Shown here: piece by piece, positions 1 through 9,432 of the stretch
Position numbering within the stretch: position 1 is the stretch's first letter
Layout of the letters: each line of letters starts with the position of its first letter
Notes under the pieces: model-generated
Databases searched by the model: none
Told to the model about the DNA's origin: nothing
The model's input: only the letters and a program-made list of their open reading frames with translations
NCBI GenBank assembly: GCA_018826295.1
Contig: JAHJZX010000001.1
Span: 1 to 64,000 of the forward strand
Reading direction: 5' to 3'
From: Gammaproteobacteria bacterium
GTDB lineage: Bacteria; Pseudomonadota; Gammaproteobacteria; Enterobacterales; Alteromonadaceae
Length of the DNA: 64,000 nucleotides
Position numbers and translations under genes: made by a program

Positions 1-79
1 TACCCTGCGACTAGAGTTTTTAGTCAATTTGGCGTTACTATAGCAAATTAATTTAGCCAACCATAAGCCTGTTTAGCAG

Positions 80-727
80 ATGGAAAAAAAGCTCAGAACA
101 AAAGATAAAATTCTGCAAGCCAGCATAGAACTGTTTAATCAGGTCGGCGAGCGCCAGGTTACCACCAATCATATCGCAGCACATTTGGGCATTAGCCCTG
201 GTAACCTGTATTACCATTTTCGCAATAAAGAAGACATAGTACGGCAGATTTTTAAAGAATATGCCAAGCTGCTGGACACCCGCATTAAACCACCGACAGA
301 TCAGGCAGAAGCGCTGGATGCTCTGGCCAGTTATCTGGACGCGGTATTTGAACTGATGTGGCGTTTTCACTTTTTTTACGCCAACCTGCCGGATATTTTA
401 TCGCGCGATGCGGCATTACAGCAGGATTACCTGTTAGTGCAACAAGGCGTGCTGGCGCGGGTAACGGCGGTATTGCAAGCGCTGAAAGCCTCTGCCGTGA
501 TCCGTATCGAAGATAACGACATTACCGATCTGGCGCACACGATAAAGCTGGTGGTAACGTTTTGGATCAGCTATCTGAAAACCCAATCGCCGCAGCAACA
601 AATTGATAAAGCCAGTGTTTATCAGGGCGTACTGCAGGTATTATTGCTGTTTAAGCCTTATGCCACCGAGCAGGCCAAACCCCGCATAACCCGGTTACAA
701 CAGCATTATGAAGCGCTGGCGTACTAG
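80..727 (+). CDS. TetR/AcrR family transcriptional regulator
   Basis: A 215-residue protein with an N-terminal helix-turn-helix of TetR type: residues about 8–55 carry the typical pattern of a first helix (ILQASIELFNQ), then TTNHIAAHLGISPGNLYYHF and NKEDIV. The C-terminal part is a helical ligand or dimerisation domain without a motif I can assign. It would be a cytoplasmic DNA-binding repressor or activator. It lies 158 bp upstream of kbl-tdh on the same strand, so control of threonine degradation is possible, but that is inference from position only. The first 79 bases of the window hold no gene. The ATG at 80 is the first in-frame start; its ribosome site (AGCAG) is weak. Confidence 0.85.
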   Translation: MEKKLRTKDKILQASIELFNQVGERQVTTNHIAAHLGISPGNLYYHFRNKEDIVRQIFKEYAKLLDTRIKPPTDQAEALDALASYLDAVFELMWRFHFFYANLPDILSRDAALQQDYLLVQQGVLARVTAVLQALKASAVIRIEDNDITDLAHTIKLVVTFWISYLKTQSPQQQIDKASVYQGVLQVLLLFKPYATEQAKPRITRLQQHYEALAY

Positions 728-885
728 CGCCGGCGAACGCTCACAAGCTGCACTGTTGTAGGCTAAACTTGACAGCAGCAGGTCCAAACAGTGCACTAAT
801 CTGTGCAAAAGCGCTGCACGGCGTTGGCATAAGCTTTACAATGGCGCCGTTTTTCTGAACCCTCACCCCCTAAACAGGAGGCTTT

Positions 886-2082
886 ATGCGCAATGGCGCT
901 TTTCTGCAACACATACAACAACAAATAGAAGATGTTAAGGCAGAAGGTTTATACAAAGCAGAACGTATTATCACCTCACAACAAAGTGCAGACGTCAGTG
1001 TTGCCGGCCAGCAGGTACTGAATTTCTGTGCCAATAACTATTTGGGCCTGGCCAACAACCCGCAACTGATTACTGCGGCACAGCAAGGCTTACAAAGCCA
1101 TGGCTTTGGTGTGGCCTCGGTGCGTTTTATCTGCGGTACTCAGGATATTCATAAACAATTAGAGCAAAGCATCAGCGCATTTTTAGGCACTGAAGACACT
1201 ATTTTATATTCATCTTGTTTTGATGCTAACGGTGGCTTGTTTGAAACCATCCTCGGTGCTGAAGATGCGGTGATTTCTGACGCCTTAAACCATGCCTCTA
1301 TTATTGACGGTGTGCGGCTATGCAAAGCTAAACGTTATCGTTATGCCAACAACAATATGGCCGATTTAGAAGCTCAGTTAAAACAGGCCGACGCTGACGG
1401 TGCCCGCTTTAAGCTAATTGCTACCGACGGTGTGTTTTCAATGGACGGCGTAATTGCTGATCTGAAAACAGTGTGTGATCTGGCGGACAAATATAATGCG
1501 CTGGTCATGGTAGATGACAGCCATGCGGTGGGTTTTGTTGGCAAAAATGGCCGTGGTACCCACGAATATTGCGGCGTTATGGACAGAGTAGACATTATTA
1601 CCGGCACTTTAGGTAAGGCGCTGGGCGGCGCGTCCGGTGGCTACACCTCGGGTAAAAAAGCAGTGATTGAATGGTTGCGGCAGCGCTCGCGGCCTTATTT
1701 GTTCTCTAATTCACTGGCCCCTTCTATTGTTACCGCGTCAATCACGGTGCTGGATATGTTAGCCCAGGGCGACGCTCTGCGGGAAAAATTATGGCAAAAC
1801 GCCGCTTACTTTCGTGAAAAAATGTCGGCGGCAGGTTTTACGCTGGCCGGCAAAGATCACGCTATTATTCCGGTCATGCTGGGCGATGCCAAAATTGCAG
1901 CTGAGATGGCTAAGCGCATGCTGGAGCAAGGTATTTACGTGGTCGGTTTCTCTTTCCCGGTGGTGCCAAAAGGCCAGGCCCGTATCCGGACACAAATTTC
2001 AGCAGCACATACAACAGAGCAACTGGATAAGGCGATAGACGCTTTTATCCGCATTGGTAAAGACATGGGCGTGATCGCATAA
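886..2082 (+). CDS. kbl: Glycine C-acetyltransferase (2-amino-3-ketobutyrate CoA ligase)
   Basis: PLP-dependent enzyme of the alpha-oxoamine synthase family. With CoA it cleaves 2-amino-3-ketobutyrate to glycine and acetyl-CoA, the second step of threonine breakdown after Tdh. The 398-residue length equals that of E. coli Kbl. The PLP lysine is K244 in [14 protein letters not shown], and the cofactor-binding DDSHAVGF motif is present near residue 208. The start at 886 follows an AGGAGG-type ribosome site (AACAGGAGGC). tdh begins 15 bases after the stop, so the two are one operon. The start, the lysine position and the neighbour all agree, so the assignment is secure. Confidence 0.97.
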   Translation: MRNGAFLQHIQQQIEDVKAEGLYKAERIITSQQSADVSVAGQQVLNFCANNYLGLANNPQLITAAQQGLQSHGFGVASVRFICGTQDIHKQLEQSISAFLGTEDTILYSSCFDANGGLFETILGAEDAVISDALNHASIIDGVRLCKAKRYRYANNNMADLEAQLKQADADGARFKLIATDGVFSMDGVIADLKTVCDLADKYNALVMVDDSHAVGFVGKNGRGTHEYCGVMDRVDIITGTLGKALGGASGGYTSGKKAVIEWLRQRSRPYLFSNSLAPSIVTASITVLDMLAQGDALREKLWQNAAYFREKMSAAGFTLAGKDHAIIPVMLGDAKIAAEMAKRMLEQGIYVVGFSFPVVPKGQARIRTQISAAHTTEQLDKAIDAFIRIGKDMGVIA

Positions 2083-2097
2083 GGGCGGGGCGTGAAA

Positions 2098-3123
2098 ATG
2101 AAAGCACTGGCAAAGTTAAAAGCAGAACCGGGTATTTGGCAAACCGAGGTAGAAAAACCGCAGGTAGGGCCGAATGATGTGTTAATTCGCATAAAGAAAA
2201 CCGCGATTTGTGGTACCGATGTGCACATTTATAAGTGGGATGAGTGGGCGCAAAACACTATTCCGCATGGCATGGTAGTAGGCCATGAATATGTTGGTGT
2301 TATTGAAGATATGGGTTCGGAAGTGCGCGGTTTTAGTATTGGCGACCGCGTCTCCGGCGAAGGCCACATTACCTGCGGCCACTGTCGCAACTGTCGCGCC
2401 GGCCGGGTGCATTTGTGCCGTAATACCATAGGTGTCGGTGTTAACCGGCCTGGTTCTTTTGCTGAGTATCTGGTCATTCCGGCCTATAACGCCTTTAAGC
2501 TGGCAGATAATATTCCGGACAATATCGCGGCTATTTTTGACCCGTTCGGTAATGCAGTACATACGGCACTGTCGTTTGATTTAGTAGGCGAAGATGTGCT
2601 TATTACCGGGGCTGGCCCCATTGGTATTATGGCCGCGGCGGTGGCGCGTCATGTTGGCGCCCGGCATGTGGTTATTACTGATGTCAACCAGTACCGGCTG
2701 GAGCTGGCGCTGAAAATGGGCGCCACCCGGGCGGTGGATGTCAGCAAGCAAAACTTAAAAGACGTGATGAGAGAGCTGGGCATGACGGAAGGTTTTGACG
2801 TTGGCCTGGAAATGTCCGGGGTGCCGTCGGCGTTTCGTGGCATGCTCGATACCATGAATCATGGTGGCAAGATTGCCATGCTGGGTATTCCACCGTCAGA
2901 TATGGCCGTAGATTGGAATAAAGTGATCTTCAAAGGCCTGGTGATTAAAGGCATTTACGGCCGCGAAATGTTTGAAACCTGGTACAAAATGGCCAGTTTA
3001 ATTCAATCCGGCCTCGATCTTACCCCTATGGTCACGCATGAATTGCCGGTAGAACAGTTCCAGCAAGGCTTTGACATTATGTGTTCCGGCCAGTCGGGTA
3101 AAGTCGTACTTAACTGGTCTTAG
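2098..3123 (+). CDS. tdh: L-threonine 3-dehydrogenase
   Basis: Zinc-dependent medium-chain dehydrogenase that oxidises L-threonine to 2-amino-3-ketobutyrate with NAD+, feeding Kbl upstream. With the ATG at 2098 the protein is 341 residues and the catalytic zinc cysteine in AICGTDVH is C38, the same number as in E. coli. The structural zinc cysteines are in [13 protein letters not shown], and the Rossmann glycines in [19 protein letters not shown] six bases upstream (2092) is in frame, but it leaves no space to the purine-rich ribosome site at 2083–2090, which sits 7 bp before the ATG. A strong terminator follows the gene. Confidence 0.97.
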   Translation: MKALAKLKAEPGIWQTEVEKPQVGPNDVLIRIKKTAICGTDVHIYKWDEWAQNTIPHGMVVGHEYVGVIEDMGSEVRGFSIGDRVSGEGHITCGHCRNCRAGRVHLCRNTIGVGVNRPGSFAEYLVIPAYNAFKLADNIPDNIAAIFDPFGNAVHTALSFDLVGEDVLITGAGPIGIMAAAVARHVGARHVVITDVNQYRLELALKMGATRAVDVSKQNLKDVMRELGMTEGFDVGLEMSGVPSAFRGMLDTMNHGGKIAMLGIPPSDMAVDWNKVIFKGLVIKGIYGREMFETWYKMASLIQSGLDLTPMVTHELPVEQFQQGFDIMCSGQSGKVVLNWS

Positions 3124-3140
3124 TCTGTCCGTTAGCAGTA

Positions 3141-3168
3141 AAAAGGCGAACTCAGGTTCGCCTTTTTT
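3141..3168 (+). terminator. Rho-independent terminator of kbl-tdh
   Basis: A perfect 11-bp stem, AAAAGGCGAAC pairing with GTTCGCCTTTT around a TCAG loop, ends in a T run and lies 17 bases after the tdh stop. Confidence 0.93.
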
Positions 3169-3330
3169 CGTTGTCTAAATTTTATACATCAAATCTGGCG
3201 TAAGCTAGTTCAATCAAAGCTAATAGACTGAATATATTCAGCATTAACAATTGGATTGTTTTATGCATTGGTTAAATTGCAAGCAATTGCACCACACCTA
3301 ATCTAAAACAAAATAAATAAGAGGTAATCC

Positions 3331-3870
3331 ATGTTGAAGTCTATTTTTCTTGCACTGTCTGTCGTGCTGCTCAGTGCTGTCACCCTGTCGAAACCGGCCC
3401 ATGCAGGCCTGATCCTGACGCAGGAGCTGCTGGTAGAAGATCCGGGGGGTAGTATTATTTCTATCGGCGCTATTAGTTTTGATACTGACGATCTTGATGA
3501 ATTGTTTCCTGGCACAGGCGAATTGCTGGCGTGGCAAAGTTTTACCCTGTTCGGCTATGAAATTGACACTAGTTGGTTCTCTGTCTTCTTAGGGTTTGAC
3601 CCGGCCAACGCTTTCGCTGGCCTGGAATACTTGAACTTTGATGTTAGCGATATCAGCGGAGAATTCGCCTTTTCGGGCTTTTTCGATCTGAATGATCCCG
3701 GCTTACCGCCTTATTTCACCTCCTATAACTTTACCACCGGTGAATTTACCGCATTGGTGAATTTAGCACCGGGCCAAACTACCGCAGTACCGGCACCGGC
3801 CACTTTCTGGTTGTTGTTTGGCGCTTTGGCAGCCTTGATGGTACGTCAGCGTCGACACGGGCTGGTTTAG
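3331..3870 (+). CDS. PEP-CTERM-type secreted protein
   Basis: A 179-residue exported protein. Residues 1–25 form a signal peptide ending PAHA. The middle is acidic, beta-rich and lacks cysteine. The C-terminus has the three-part PEP-CTERM sorting signal: the variant motif VPAPATFW starting at residue 153, a short hydrophobic helix (LLFGALAALMV) and an arginine-rich tail (RQRRHG). In this family the signal is processed by an exosortase and is linked to surface polysaccharide; neither exosortase nor polysaccharide genes are in the window. The ribosome site AGAGG precedes the ATG at 3331. The function of the mature part is unknown. Confidence 0.8.
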   Translation: MLKSIFLALSVVLLSAVTLSKPAHAGLILTQELLVEDPGGSIISIGAISFDTDDLDELFPGTGELLAWQSFTLFGYEIDTSWFSVFLGFDPANAFAGLEYLNFDVSDISGEFAFSGFFDLNDPGLPPYFTSYNFTTGEFTALVNLAPGQTTAVPAPATFWLLFGALAALMVRQRRHGLV

Positions 3871-4157
3871 CCTGGCAGCGTCTGCTTTTTTGCACAGCAC
3901 CTGGTCGGCTCCTGCGTACACTTATCTGCAACAAGCAGATACAGCTTTGCAGGCTCTGTACCGTGTCGGCTGAGTGAAATGACTGGCTGTCAAAAAATTA
4001 TACAGTAGTTGTCAGTAAGTTTATCGCAGCAATAACGCTATTGCGGCGTTAAACAACGCTGCAGCGAGAGTCAGATGGCTGGAAGCCGAACGGCAGTGAC
4101 TTCCCTCCGAATTAACTCCTGTTGTACAGCGAGAAAAACAATAAACGGAGATATCAG
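3871..4157. other. Intergenic region without a clear gene
   Basis: 287 bp between the PEP-CTERM gene and the subtilase. I see no coding signal and no T-tailed hairpin. CTGTCAA (3987) and TTGTCAG (4009) lie 22 bp apart, two PhoB-box periods, but the unit between them is poor, so I do not call a Pho box. The subtilase promoter must lie here. Confidence 0.5.
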
Positions 4158-7100
4158 ATGCAATTTAACCAATTTATGTCCAGAACGGCCTGTGCTGTTG
4201 CTTTGGCGGTAGGCGCCATGCCAGCTGTAGTAGTGGCGACGAATTATCAGATTGAAGTAGACCGCACCCTGCTACAGCAAGCAGAAGAAAGCACGACGCC
4301 GGTGCCTTATATTGTGCAGGTAAAAGGTAAAAGCGGGGTAGAAAAAGCGGAAGAACTGGGTGAGCTGCTGCCGGCGGCAGAATCGGTCACCGTCGGTCTT
4401 AACCGCTACAATGCCGGATCAGCCCGAATGCTAAGCTACACCAACGGCTTAAAACATTTTCATCAACAGTTAGCCACGCAAAGTGGCAGCGGCAAGTTGT
4501 TATATTCGTACACCCATACTTTTAATGGCTTTTCGGCGAAAATGACCGCGGCTCAGGCCGAAACATTGCGTAACCATCCGAATGTGCTGGGGGTATGGCG
4601 TGATGAAGCGCAGCAACTTACCACCTCTAATACGCCGGCTTTTCTTGGCCTGACCGGTGAACCTGACGGTTTACATGTGCAAGGTGTAAAAGGTGAAGGC
4701 ATAGTCATAGGTGTGGTTGACAGCGGGATCTGGCCAGAGCATCCCAGCTTTGCCGATGATGGCAGCTACACTCCGTTGGCGGGGTGGGCCGGAGCCTGTG
4801 ATAGCGGTGAAGATGCGGCTTTCAGCTGTAATAACAAACTGATTGGCGCCCGTTATTATAAAGAGTCGTTTGAAAGTGTGTATCAACTGCAACCAGGCGA
4901 ATTTGTTTCACCGCGGGACGCAGATGACCATGGAACCCACGTAGCCTCAACGGCAGGCGGTAATGCGGGGGTAACCGCGGTGTTAAATGGTACTGACGTC
5001 GCCACGGTATCCGGCATCGCGCCGCGCGCCCGTATTGCTGCCTATAAAGCCTGTTGGAACAGCAGTTATACCAATCCGCAAGGCCAGCCAGAGCGTGGCT
5101 GTTTTGGCGGTGATACTATGGCTGCAATTGATCAGGCGGTGGCCGACGGTGTTGATGTTATTAACTATTCCATTAGCGGTAGTTTAACCAATATCACTAC
5201 GCCGCAGGCCGCAGCAAAGCTGCGCGCTGCCCAGGCCGGGGTCTTTGTCGCGGTGTCTGCCGGTAATAACGGCCCGGCAGCAAGTACCATAGGCACGCCA
5301 GCACCTTGGGTTACAACTGTCGCTGCTTCGACGTACAGTGGTACCAGTGTATCTAACGGCATCGAAGTGACCGCCGGACCGTTACAGGGTGTGTATCAGT
5401 CAATAGAAGGTGTTACTACAGTACCGCTTAGTGTAACCGGCGACATTGTTGCTGATGTGGTTGTGGCGTCTCCGCTGGAAGCCTGTGCACCGCTGAATAA
5501 TGCCGCCGAACTGGCGGGCAAATTTGCGCTGATGCAGCGTGGTACGTGCGGCTTTGATATTAAACTGGCCAACGCGCAGGCGGCCGGTGTTGCAGGGGTT
5601 ATTATGTATAATAACTCGGCGGCAGCGCCGATTGCTATGGGCGGCACCGGCAGTTTTGCTTTCCCTGCTGTAATGACCACTTTGGCAGCCGGCAGTGCGA
5701 TTAACGCAGAAATAAGTGGCGGTGGTACTGTTAATGTAAAAATGAGCCCGTCGGTATTTGTAGACGATGTGGTTGAAGTGGGCAATTTGATGGCAGGGTT
5801 CTCGTCCCGGGGGCCGAACCTGAATACGCTGGATATCATTAAACCCGATATCACTGCCCCTGGCGTGAAAATTCTCGCCGGTGCATCGGCGCAATCAATG
5901 TTTGGCGCGCCAGGTACCAGTTTCACCTACCTGCAAGGCACGTCAATGTCCAGCCCGCATATTGCCGGTATTGCCGCTCTGGTAAAAGAAGTTAATCCAG
6001 GGTGGTCGGCAGCGATGATAAAATCGGCCATTATGACGACTGCCAGGCAAAACCTGAGCAAAGAAAACGGCGTAACCGCGGCGGATCCCTTTGACTTTGG
6101 CGCCGGCCATGTAGTGCCTAATACTGCTGTTAATCCGGGCTTGACCTATCCTATTTCTAATTTGGAATATTTTGCCTTCCTCTGTGGAGTGGGCCAGGGC
6201 GCCTTTGTGCAAACGGCCAGTGGCTTTTCCTGCGCTGCTTTTGTCAATGCCGGTTACAACACCGACGCCAGCCAGTTAAACCTGCCCTCTATGGCCATTG
6301 CTGAGCTGTCAGAGCAAGAAACCTTGCAGCGCCGTGTAACCAATGTCAGTGCTTCAGCCGCGGTATATACCGCCAGTATTGAAGCTCCGGCCGGTGTCAG
6401 CGTGACAGTTGTTACTAATGACGGTGCCAATATGCTGTCGGTACCGGCGGGTGCGACAGTGCCGTTTAGTCTGATTTTTACGCCAACGCAAGACGCAGTG
6501 TTTGAGCAATGGGTGTTTGGTGCCATTACCTGGTCGGACGGAATACACAGTGTACGCAGCCCGATAGCGGTAAAAGTGGTGCCGCCGAAGAAGATTGTTG
6601 CGCCGGCAGAAATTAATGCCTCTGCTTTGGCCAAAGGTGGCCGTGTCAGCTTTCCGGTAATGATGAACTACAGCGGCATGACCAGCACGGCGCTGTGGGG
6701 ACTGACTGCACCCTTTGGTTCGTCCGGTGTAGTCGCGCAGGATGCTAACAGCAGCTTTACCTTCAATGAGCCGGGTTTAGGCTTCCATACTTTCCTGGTG
6801 CCGCAAGGTACCCGGTTGGTGCGTTTTAGCCTGTATGAAGAGCTGGCTGATGTACCTGGCGCGGATCTGGATATGTTTGTCTATCGTTGTATTGCGCTGT
6901 CATGCTCTGCGGTAGGTTCTTCCGCCAATGAGGGCGGTTATGAAGAGGTAACGCTGCGTGATCCTGCACCTGCAGCCAATGGGGCCGCAGGCGACTTTTA
7001 TCTGGTGTTTGTACACGGCTATTCGCTGTTTGGTGCAGAGCAGGCCAGCTACACCATGCCGGTTTGGCTTGCCAACGCCAATGAAAATAACAGCCGCGTT

Positions 7101-7259
7101 GCCGCCAGCATGCGCGCTATAGCCGGCAGGCCTAACAATGTTACCTTGATTACAACCGGTCTGACAGCCAGCCCATTTCCTTATCTTGGTGTGATGTCAT
7201 TTAAAGATGAGGACGGCATTGAACAGGCCAGCAGTTTACTGGAGATCCTGGCTAACTAA
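4158..7259 (+). CDS. Secreted subtilisin-like serine protease (S8) with PA domain
   Basis: A 1033-residue exported protease with a signal peptide at about residues 1–28 (ending AVVVA) and an inhibitor I9-type propeptide at about 45–150. The S8 catalytic domain carries D188 (VVDSGIWPEHPS), H258 (DDHGTHVAS) and S596 (GTSMSSPHIAG). A protease-associated (PA) insert sits between His and Ser at about 390–530 (LMQRGTCGFDIKLANAQAAG). Fibronectin III-like and further beta domains follow to the end, as in Vpr-like and plant-type subtilases. It should degrade extracellular protein. The ATG at 4158 is chosen over an in-frame TTG at 4122 because ACGGAG lies 7 bp before it. It stands alone and ends in a terminator. 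Confidence 0.92.
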   Translation: MQFNQFMSRTACAVALAVGAMPAVVVATNYQIEVDRTLLQQAEESTTPVPYIVQVKGKSGVEKAEELGELLPAAESVTVGLNRYNAGSARMLSYTNGLKHFHQQLATQSGSGKLLYSYTHTFNGFSAKMTAAQAETLRNHPNVLGVWRDEAQQLTTSNTPAFLGLTGEPDGLHVQGVKGEGIVIGVVDSGIWPEHPSFADDGSYTPLAGWAGACDSGEDAAFSCNNKLIGARYYKESFESVYQLQPGEFVSPRDADDHGTHVASTAGGNAGVTAVLNGTDVATVSGIAPRARIAAYKACWNSSYTNPQGQPERGCFGGDTMAAIDQAVADGVDVINYSISGSLTNITTPQAAAKLRAAQAGVFVAVSAGNNGPAASTIGTPAPWVTTVAASTYSGTSVSNGIEVTAGPLQGVYQSIEGVTTVPLSVTGDIVADVVVASPLEACAPLNNAAELAGKFALMQRGTCGFDIKLANAQAAGVAGVIMYNNSAAAPIAMGGTGSFAFPAVMTTLAAGSAINAEISGGGTVNVKMSPSVFVDDVVEVGNLMAGFSSRGPNLNTLDIIKPDITAPGVKILAGASAQSMFGAPGTSFTYLQGTSMSSPHIAGIAALVKEVNPGWSAAMIKSAIMTTARQNLSKENGVTAADPFDFGAGHVVPNTAVNPGLTYPISNLEYFAFLCGVGQGAFVQTASGFSCAAFVNAGYNTDASQLNLPSMAIAELSEQETLQRRVTNVSASAAVYTASIEAPAGVSVTVVTNDGANMLSVPAGATVPFSLIFTPTQDAVFEQWVFGAITWSDGIHSVRSPIAVKVVPPKKIVAPAEINASALAKGGRVSFPVMMNYSGMTSTALWGLTAPFGSSGVVAQDANSSFTFNEPGLGFHTFLVPQGTRLVRFSLYEELADVPGADLDMFVYRCIALSCSAVGSSANEGGYEEVTLRDPAPAANGAAGDFYLVFVHGYSLFGAEQASYTMPVWLANANENNSRVAASMRAIAGRPNNVTLITTGLTASPFPYLGVMSFKDEDGIEQASSLLEILAN

Positions 7260-7278
7260 CACGGAGTTATCTGATAGC

Positions 7279-7304
7279 AGCCCGGCATTTATGCCGGGCT
7301 TTTC
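7279..7304 (+). terminator. Terminator after the subtilase
   Basis: AGCCCGGCA pairs with TGCCGGGCT around TTTA, followed by TTT, 20 bases after the stop codon. Confidence 0.88.
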
Positions 7305-7389
7305 CGGTAAAAGCCGCTGCCTTTACCGTTAAAGAAGCTGGCCTATACTAAACAGGTTGCCAACAGTGCTAATAAGCAGGAACTTAGCT

Positions 7390-8199
7390 GTGTTCACAGT
7401 CAGATTTTCCCAGATCAGCTTAAGTCAGCGACGGCGTTGGCAGTGCTGTAGCATGCTTCTGGCAGCTGTTTCAGGCCGCGCTGATGCAACCCAACCCGAT
7501 TACCATTTTGCCAATGCCAGCTTAGTTGTTGTGGTTTTGCTGGCGTGCTGCGTGGCGTTATTAGTGTTACTGGCAGTGGTGATTGTTAAATTTCGCCACA
7601 CCGCAACAGCCCTGCGCGCCGAAATTGCCCGCCATGCCCAAACCGAGCTGCAGCTACTCGACAGCAATAAAGAATTACTGCAAATGGCTACCACCGATCA
7701 GTTAACCGGCTTATCTAACCGCCGGGCCATTTTGCAGCGGGCGCAGGCTGAAATCCGCCGCGCCAGCCGTTACCACAAAAATCTGGCGGTACTGATGTTG
7801 GATATCGACCATTTTAAACAGGTAAATGACCAGTATGGCCATGCGACCGGCGACAAAGTGCTGATGGCATTTGCGACACTGTGTCTGCAAAGTATTCGTG
7901 ATACTGATCTGGCCGGCCGCTACGGTGGAGAGGAGTTTTTTATTCTGCTGCCGGAAATCGATTTAGCCACGGCCATCTTATCTGCTGATCGGCTACGTAT
8001 CACGGTGTCACAGCATCCGTTTACGCTCAGTGATGGCAGTACCCTCAGTGTTAGTTGCAGCATTGGTATTGCCATGTATCAGCCCGAGCAGGACGATCTG
8101 GACAAACTGCTATTGCGCGCCGATCAGGCGCTGTATCAGGCAAAGCGGCAGGGACGCAACCGCTGCTGTGTACAGCATCATGGTTATACCGACAATTAA
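7390..8199 (+). CDS. Membrane-anchored diguanylate cyclase (GGDEF)
   Basis: Makes cyclic di-GMP from two GTP. A short N-terminal export-like segment is followed by one strong membrane helix at about residues 45–68, a short coiled linker and a complete GGDEF domain. The signature reads GGEEF at residues 179–183 (in RYGGEEFFILLPE), and the family motifs DQLTGLSNRRA and MLDIDHFKQVND are present, so it should be active. No RxxD inhibitory site is visible just upstream of GGEEF. The GTG at 7390 has AGGA 8 bp before it. An in-frame TTG at 7357 would add 11 residues but has no spaced ribosome site. There is no recognisable sensor domain apart from the short periplasmic stretch. Confidence 0.88.
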   Translation: MFTVRFSQISLSQRRRWQCCSMLLAAVSGRADATQPDYHFANASLVVVVLLACCVALLVLLAVVIVKFRHTATALRAEIARHAQTELQLLDSNKELLQMATTDQLTGLSNRRAILQRAQAEIRRASRYHKNLAVLMLDIDHFKQVNDQYGHATGDKVLMAFATLCLQSIRDTDLAGRYGGEEFFILLPEIDLATAILSADRLRITVSQHPFTLSDGSTLSVSCSIGIAMYQPEQDDLDKLLLRADQALYQAKRQGRNRCCVQHHGYTDN

Positions 8200-8210
8200 A
8201 AAATTGCCGC

Positions 8211-8244
8211 CTGTCATATTACTGCAATAAAAATGCAGCAAACT
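8211..8244 (+). promoter_or_regulatory. PhoB box and promoter of pstS
   Basis: CTGTCAT-ATTA-CTGCAAT-AAAA-ATGCAGC (8211–8239) shows three 7-bp half-sites at 11-bp spacing. The first pair closely fits the E. coli Pho box (CTGTCATAWAW + CTGTCAY). A weak -10-like CAAACT (8239–8244) lies 10 bp after the second half-site. This predicts activation of pstS on phosphate starvation. Confidence 0.8.
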
Positions 8245-8280
8245 GCAGCCAACCCAAGATCGGATAACCGAGGAATGATG

Positions 8281-9306
8281 ATGAAATTAAATACTCTTAC
8301 CGCTGTGCTGTTGGCTGTTGGTGTGCTGAGCACGTCAGCTCAGGCTCAAAGTAGCCGTGATACTATTCAAATTGCCGGTTCATCAACAGTACTGCCATTC
8401 TCGTCTGTTGTGGCTGAAGAGTTTGGTAATAATTTTGCCCAGTTCCGTACACCAGTGGTAGGGTCTGGCGGTTCATCAGGCGGTTTACGTCAGTTTTGCC
8501 AGGGTGTTGGCGCCAATACTATCGATATTGCTAACTCATCACGTAAAATCCGGCCAAATGAAGTTGAAGCCTGTAAAGCTAACGGCGTAAAAGACATTAT
8601 TGAAGTCAAAATTGGTTATGACGGCATAGTGTTTGCCTCACGTACCGATGCAGCTGTGTTTAAATTAGAGCCGCTGCATGTGTTTTTAGCGCAGGCCGCT
8701 CAGGTACCACAAAACGGTCATATGGTGACTAACCCATACACGCGCTGGAACCAAATCGACAAAAGCCTGCCGGATCAGGAAATTTTGCTGGCGATTCCAG
8801 GCTCAAACCACGGTACCCGCGAAGTTTATGAAGAAAAAGCGGTGATCCCGGGTTGTAAATCACTGGCTGAAGTAAAAGCCATGGATAAAGACGCCGCCCA
8901 TAAATTCTGTACCGCTATGCGTACCGACGGCAAAGTGGTAGAAATTGCCGGTGACTACACCGAGACACTGGCACGGTTACAGGCACAGAAAGACGCTATC
9001 GGCGTATTTGGTTTAAGCTTCTATGAAGCCAACCGTGACCGTATTAAGGTTGCCACTATGTCTGGCGTAGAACCGAACCAGGATACCATTATCTCCGGTG
9101 AATACCCGGTATCGCGGCCACTGTTCATTTACGTTAAAGGTGCTCACATTGGCGTGATCCCAGGCTTGCAGGAATATGCTCAATTTCATGTCAGTGACAC
9201 TATGTCAGGTTTTGGCAGTGTGCTGGAAAGCGCCGGTTTAATACCCTTGGCAGATGACGAGCGTGCTGAAATTCAGCAAGCTATCGCATCAAAAAAATCG
9301 CTGTAA
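8281..9306 (+). CDS. pstS: Phosphate ABC transporter, periplasmic binding protein
   Basis: High-affinity periplasmic phosphate-binding protein that delivers phosphate to PstCA. It has about 341 residues with a signal peptide (MKLNTLTAVLLAVGVLSTSAQA). The mature protein begins near the family pattern IQIAGSSTVLPFSSVVAEEF, then has VGSGGSSGGLRQFCQG and IANSSRKI, loops that bind phosphate in the PstS family. Three ATGs stand in a row (8275, 8278, 8281); AGGA at 8271–8274 best fits 8281. A further ATG at 8233 lies inside the Pho box and is rejected. A strong hairpin separates pstS from pstC, so excess PstS over permease is expected. Confidence 0.95.
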   Translation: MKLNTLTAVLLAVGVLSTSAQAQSSRDTIQIAGSSTVLPFSSVVAEEFGNNFAQFRTPVVGSGGSSGGLRQFCQGVGANTIDIANSSRKIRPNEVEACKANGVKDIIEVKIGYDGIVFASRTDAAVFKLEPLHVFLAQAAQVPQNGHMVTNPYTRWNQIDKSLPDQEILLAIPGSNHGTREVYEEKAVIPGCKSLAEVKAMDKDAAHKFCTAMRTDGKVVEIAGDYTETLARLQAQKDAIGVFGLSFYEANRDRIKVATMSGVEPNQDTIISGEYPVSRPLFIYVKGAHIGVIPGLQEYAQFHVSDTMSGFGSVLESAGLIPLADDERAEIQQAIASKKSL

Positions 9307-9320
9307 ATACAACGCTATAA

Positions 9321-9350
9321 ACTAAAAGAACCCGGCAGGGTTCTTTTAGT
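9321..9350 (+). terminator. Terminator or attenuator between pstS and pstC
   Basis: A perfect 13-bp stem, ACTAAAAGAACCC pairing with GGGTTCTTTTAGT around GGCA, starts 14 bases after the pstS stop and is followed by an AT-rich stretch. It probably ends most pstS transcripts. Confidence 0.85.
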
Positions 9351-9359
9351 TATATTGGG

Positions 9360-9393
9360 CTGTCATAAAAATGAAATATAAGCCGCTTACACT
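9360..9393 (+). promoter_or_regulatory. PhoB box and promoter of pstCAB-phoU
   Basis: CTGTCAT-AAAA-ATGAAAT (9360–9377) is a 7-4-7 Pho box with a consensus first half. TACACT at 9388–9393 is a -10 candidate exactly 10 bp downstream, as at E. coli PhoB promoters. It lies just past the pstS terminator. Confidence 0.78.
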
Positions 9394-9432
9394 GCCAGCC
9401 TTAACTGGCGTAATGCTGCTTACGGAGTGACC

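Noticed and set aside
3987-4015. Possible Pho box before the first subtilase (CTGTCAA and TTGTCAG 22 bp apart)
   Set aside because: The spacing fits two periods, but the middle unit (TTATACA) is poor and no -10 element is well placed.
5396-5926. Long minus-strand frames inside the first subtilase
   Set aside because: They are antisense to a conserved protease domain and come from its GC-rich codon pattern.
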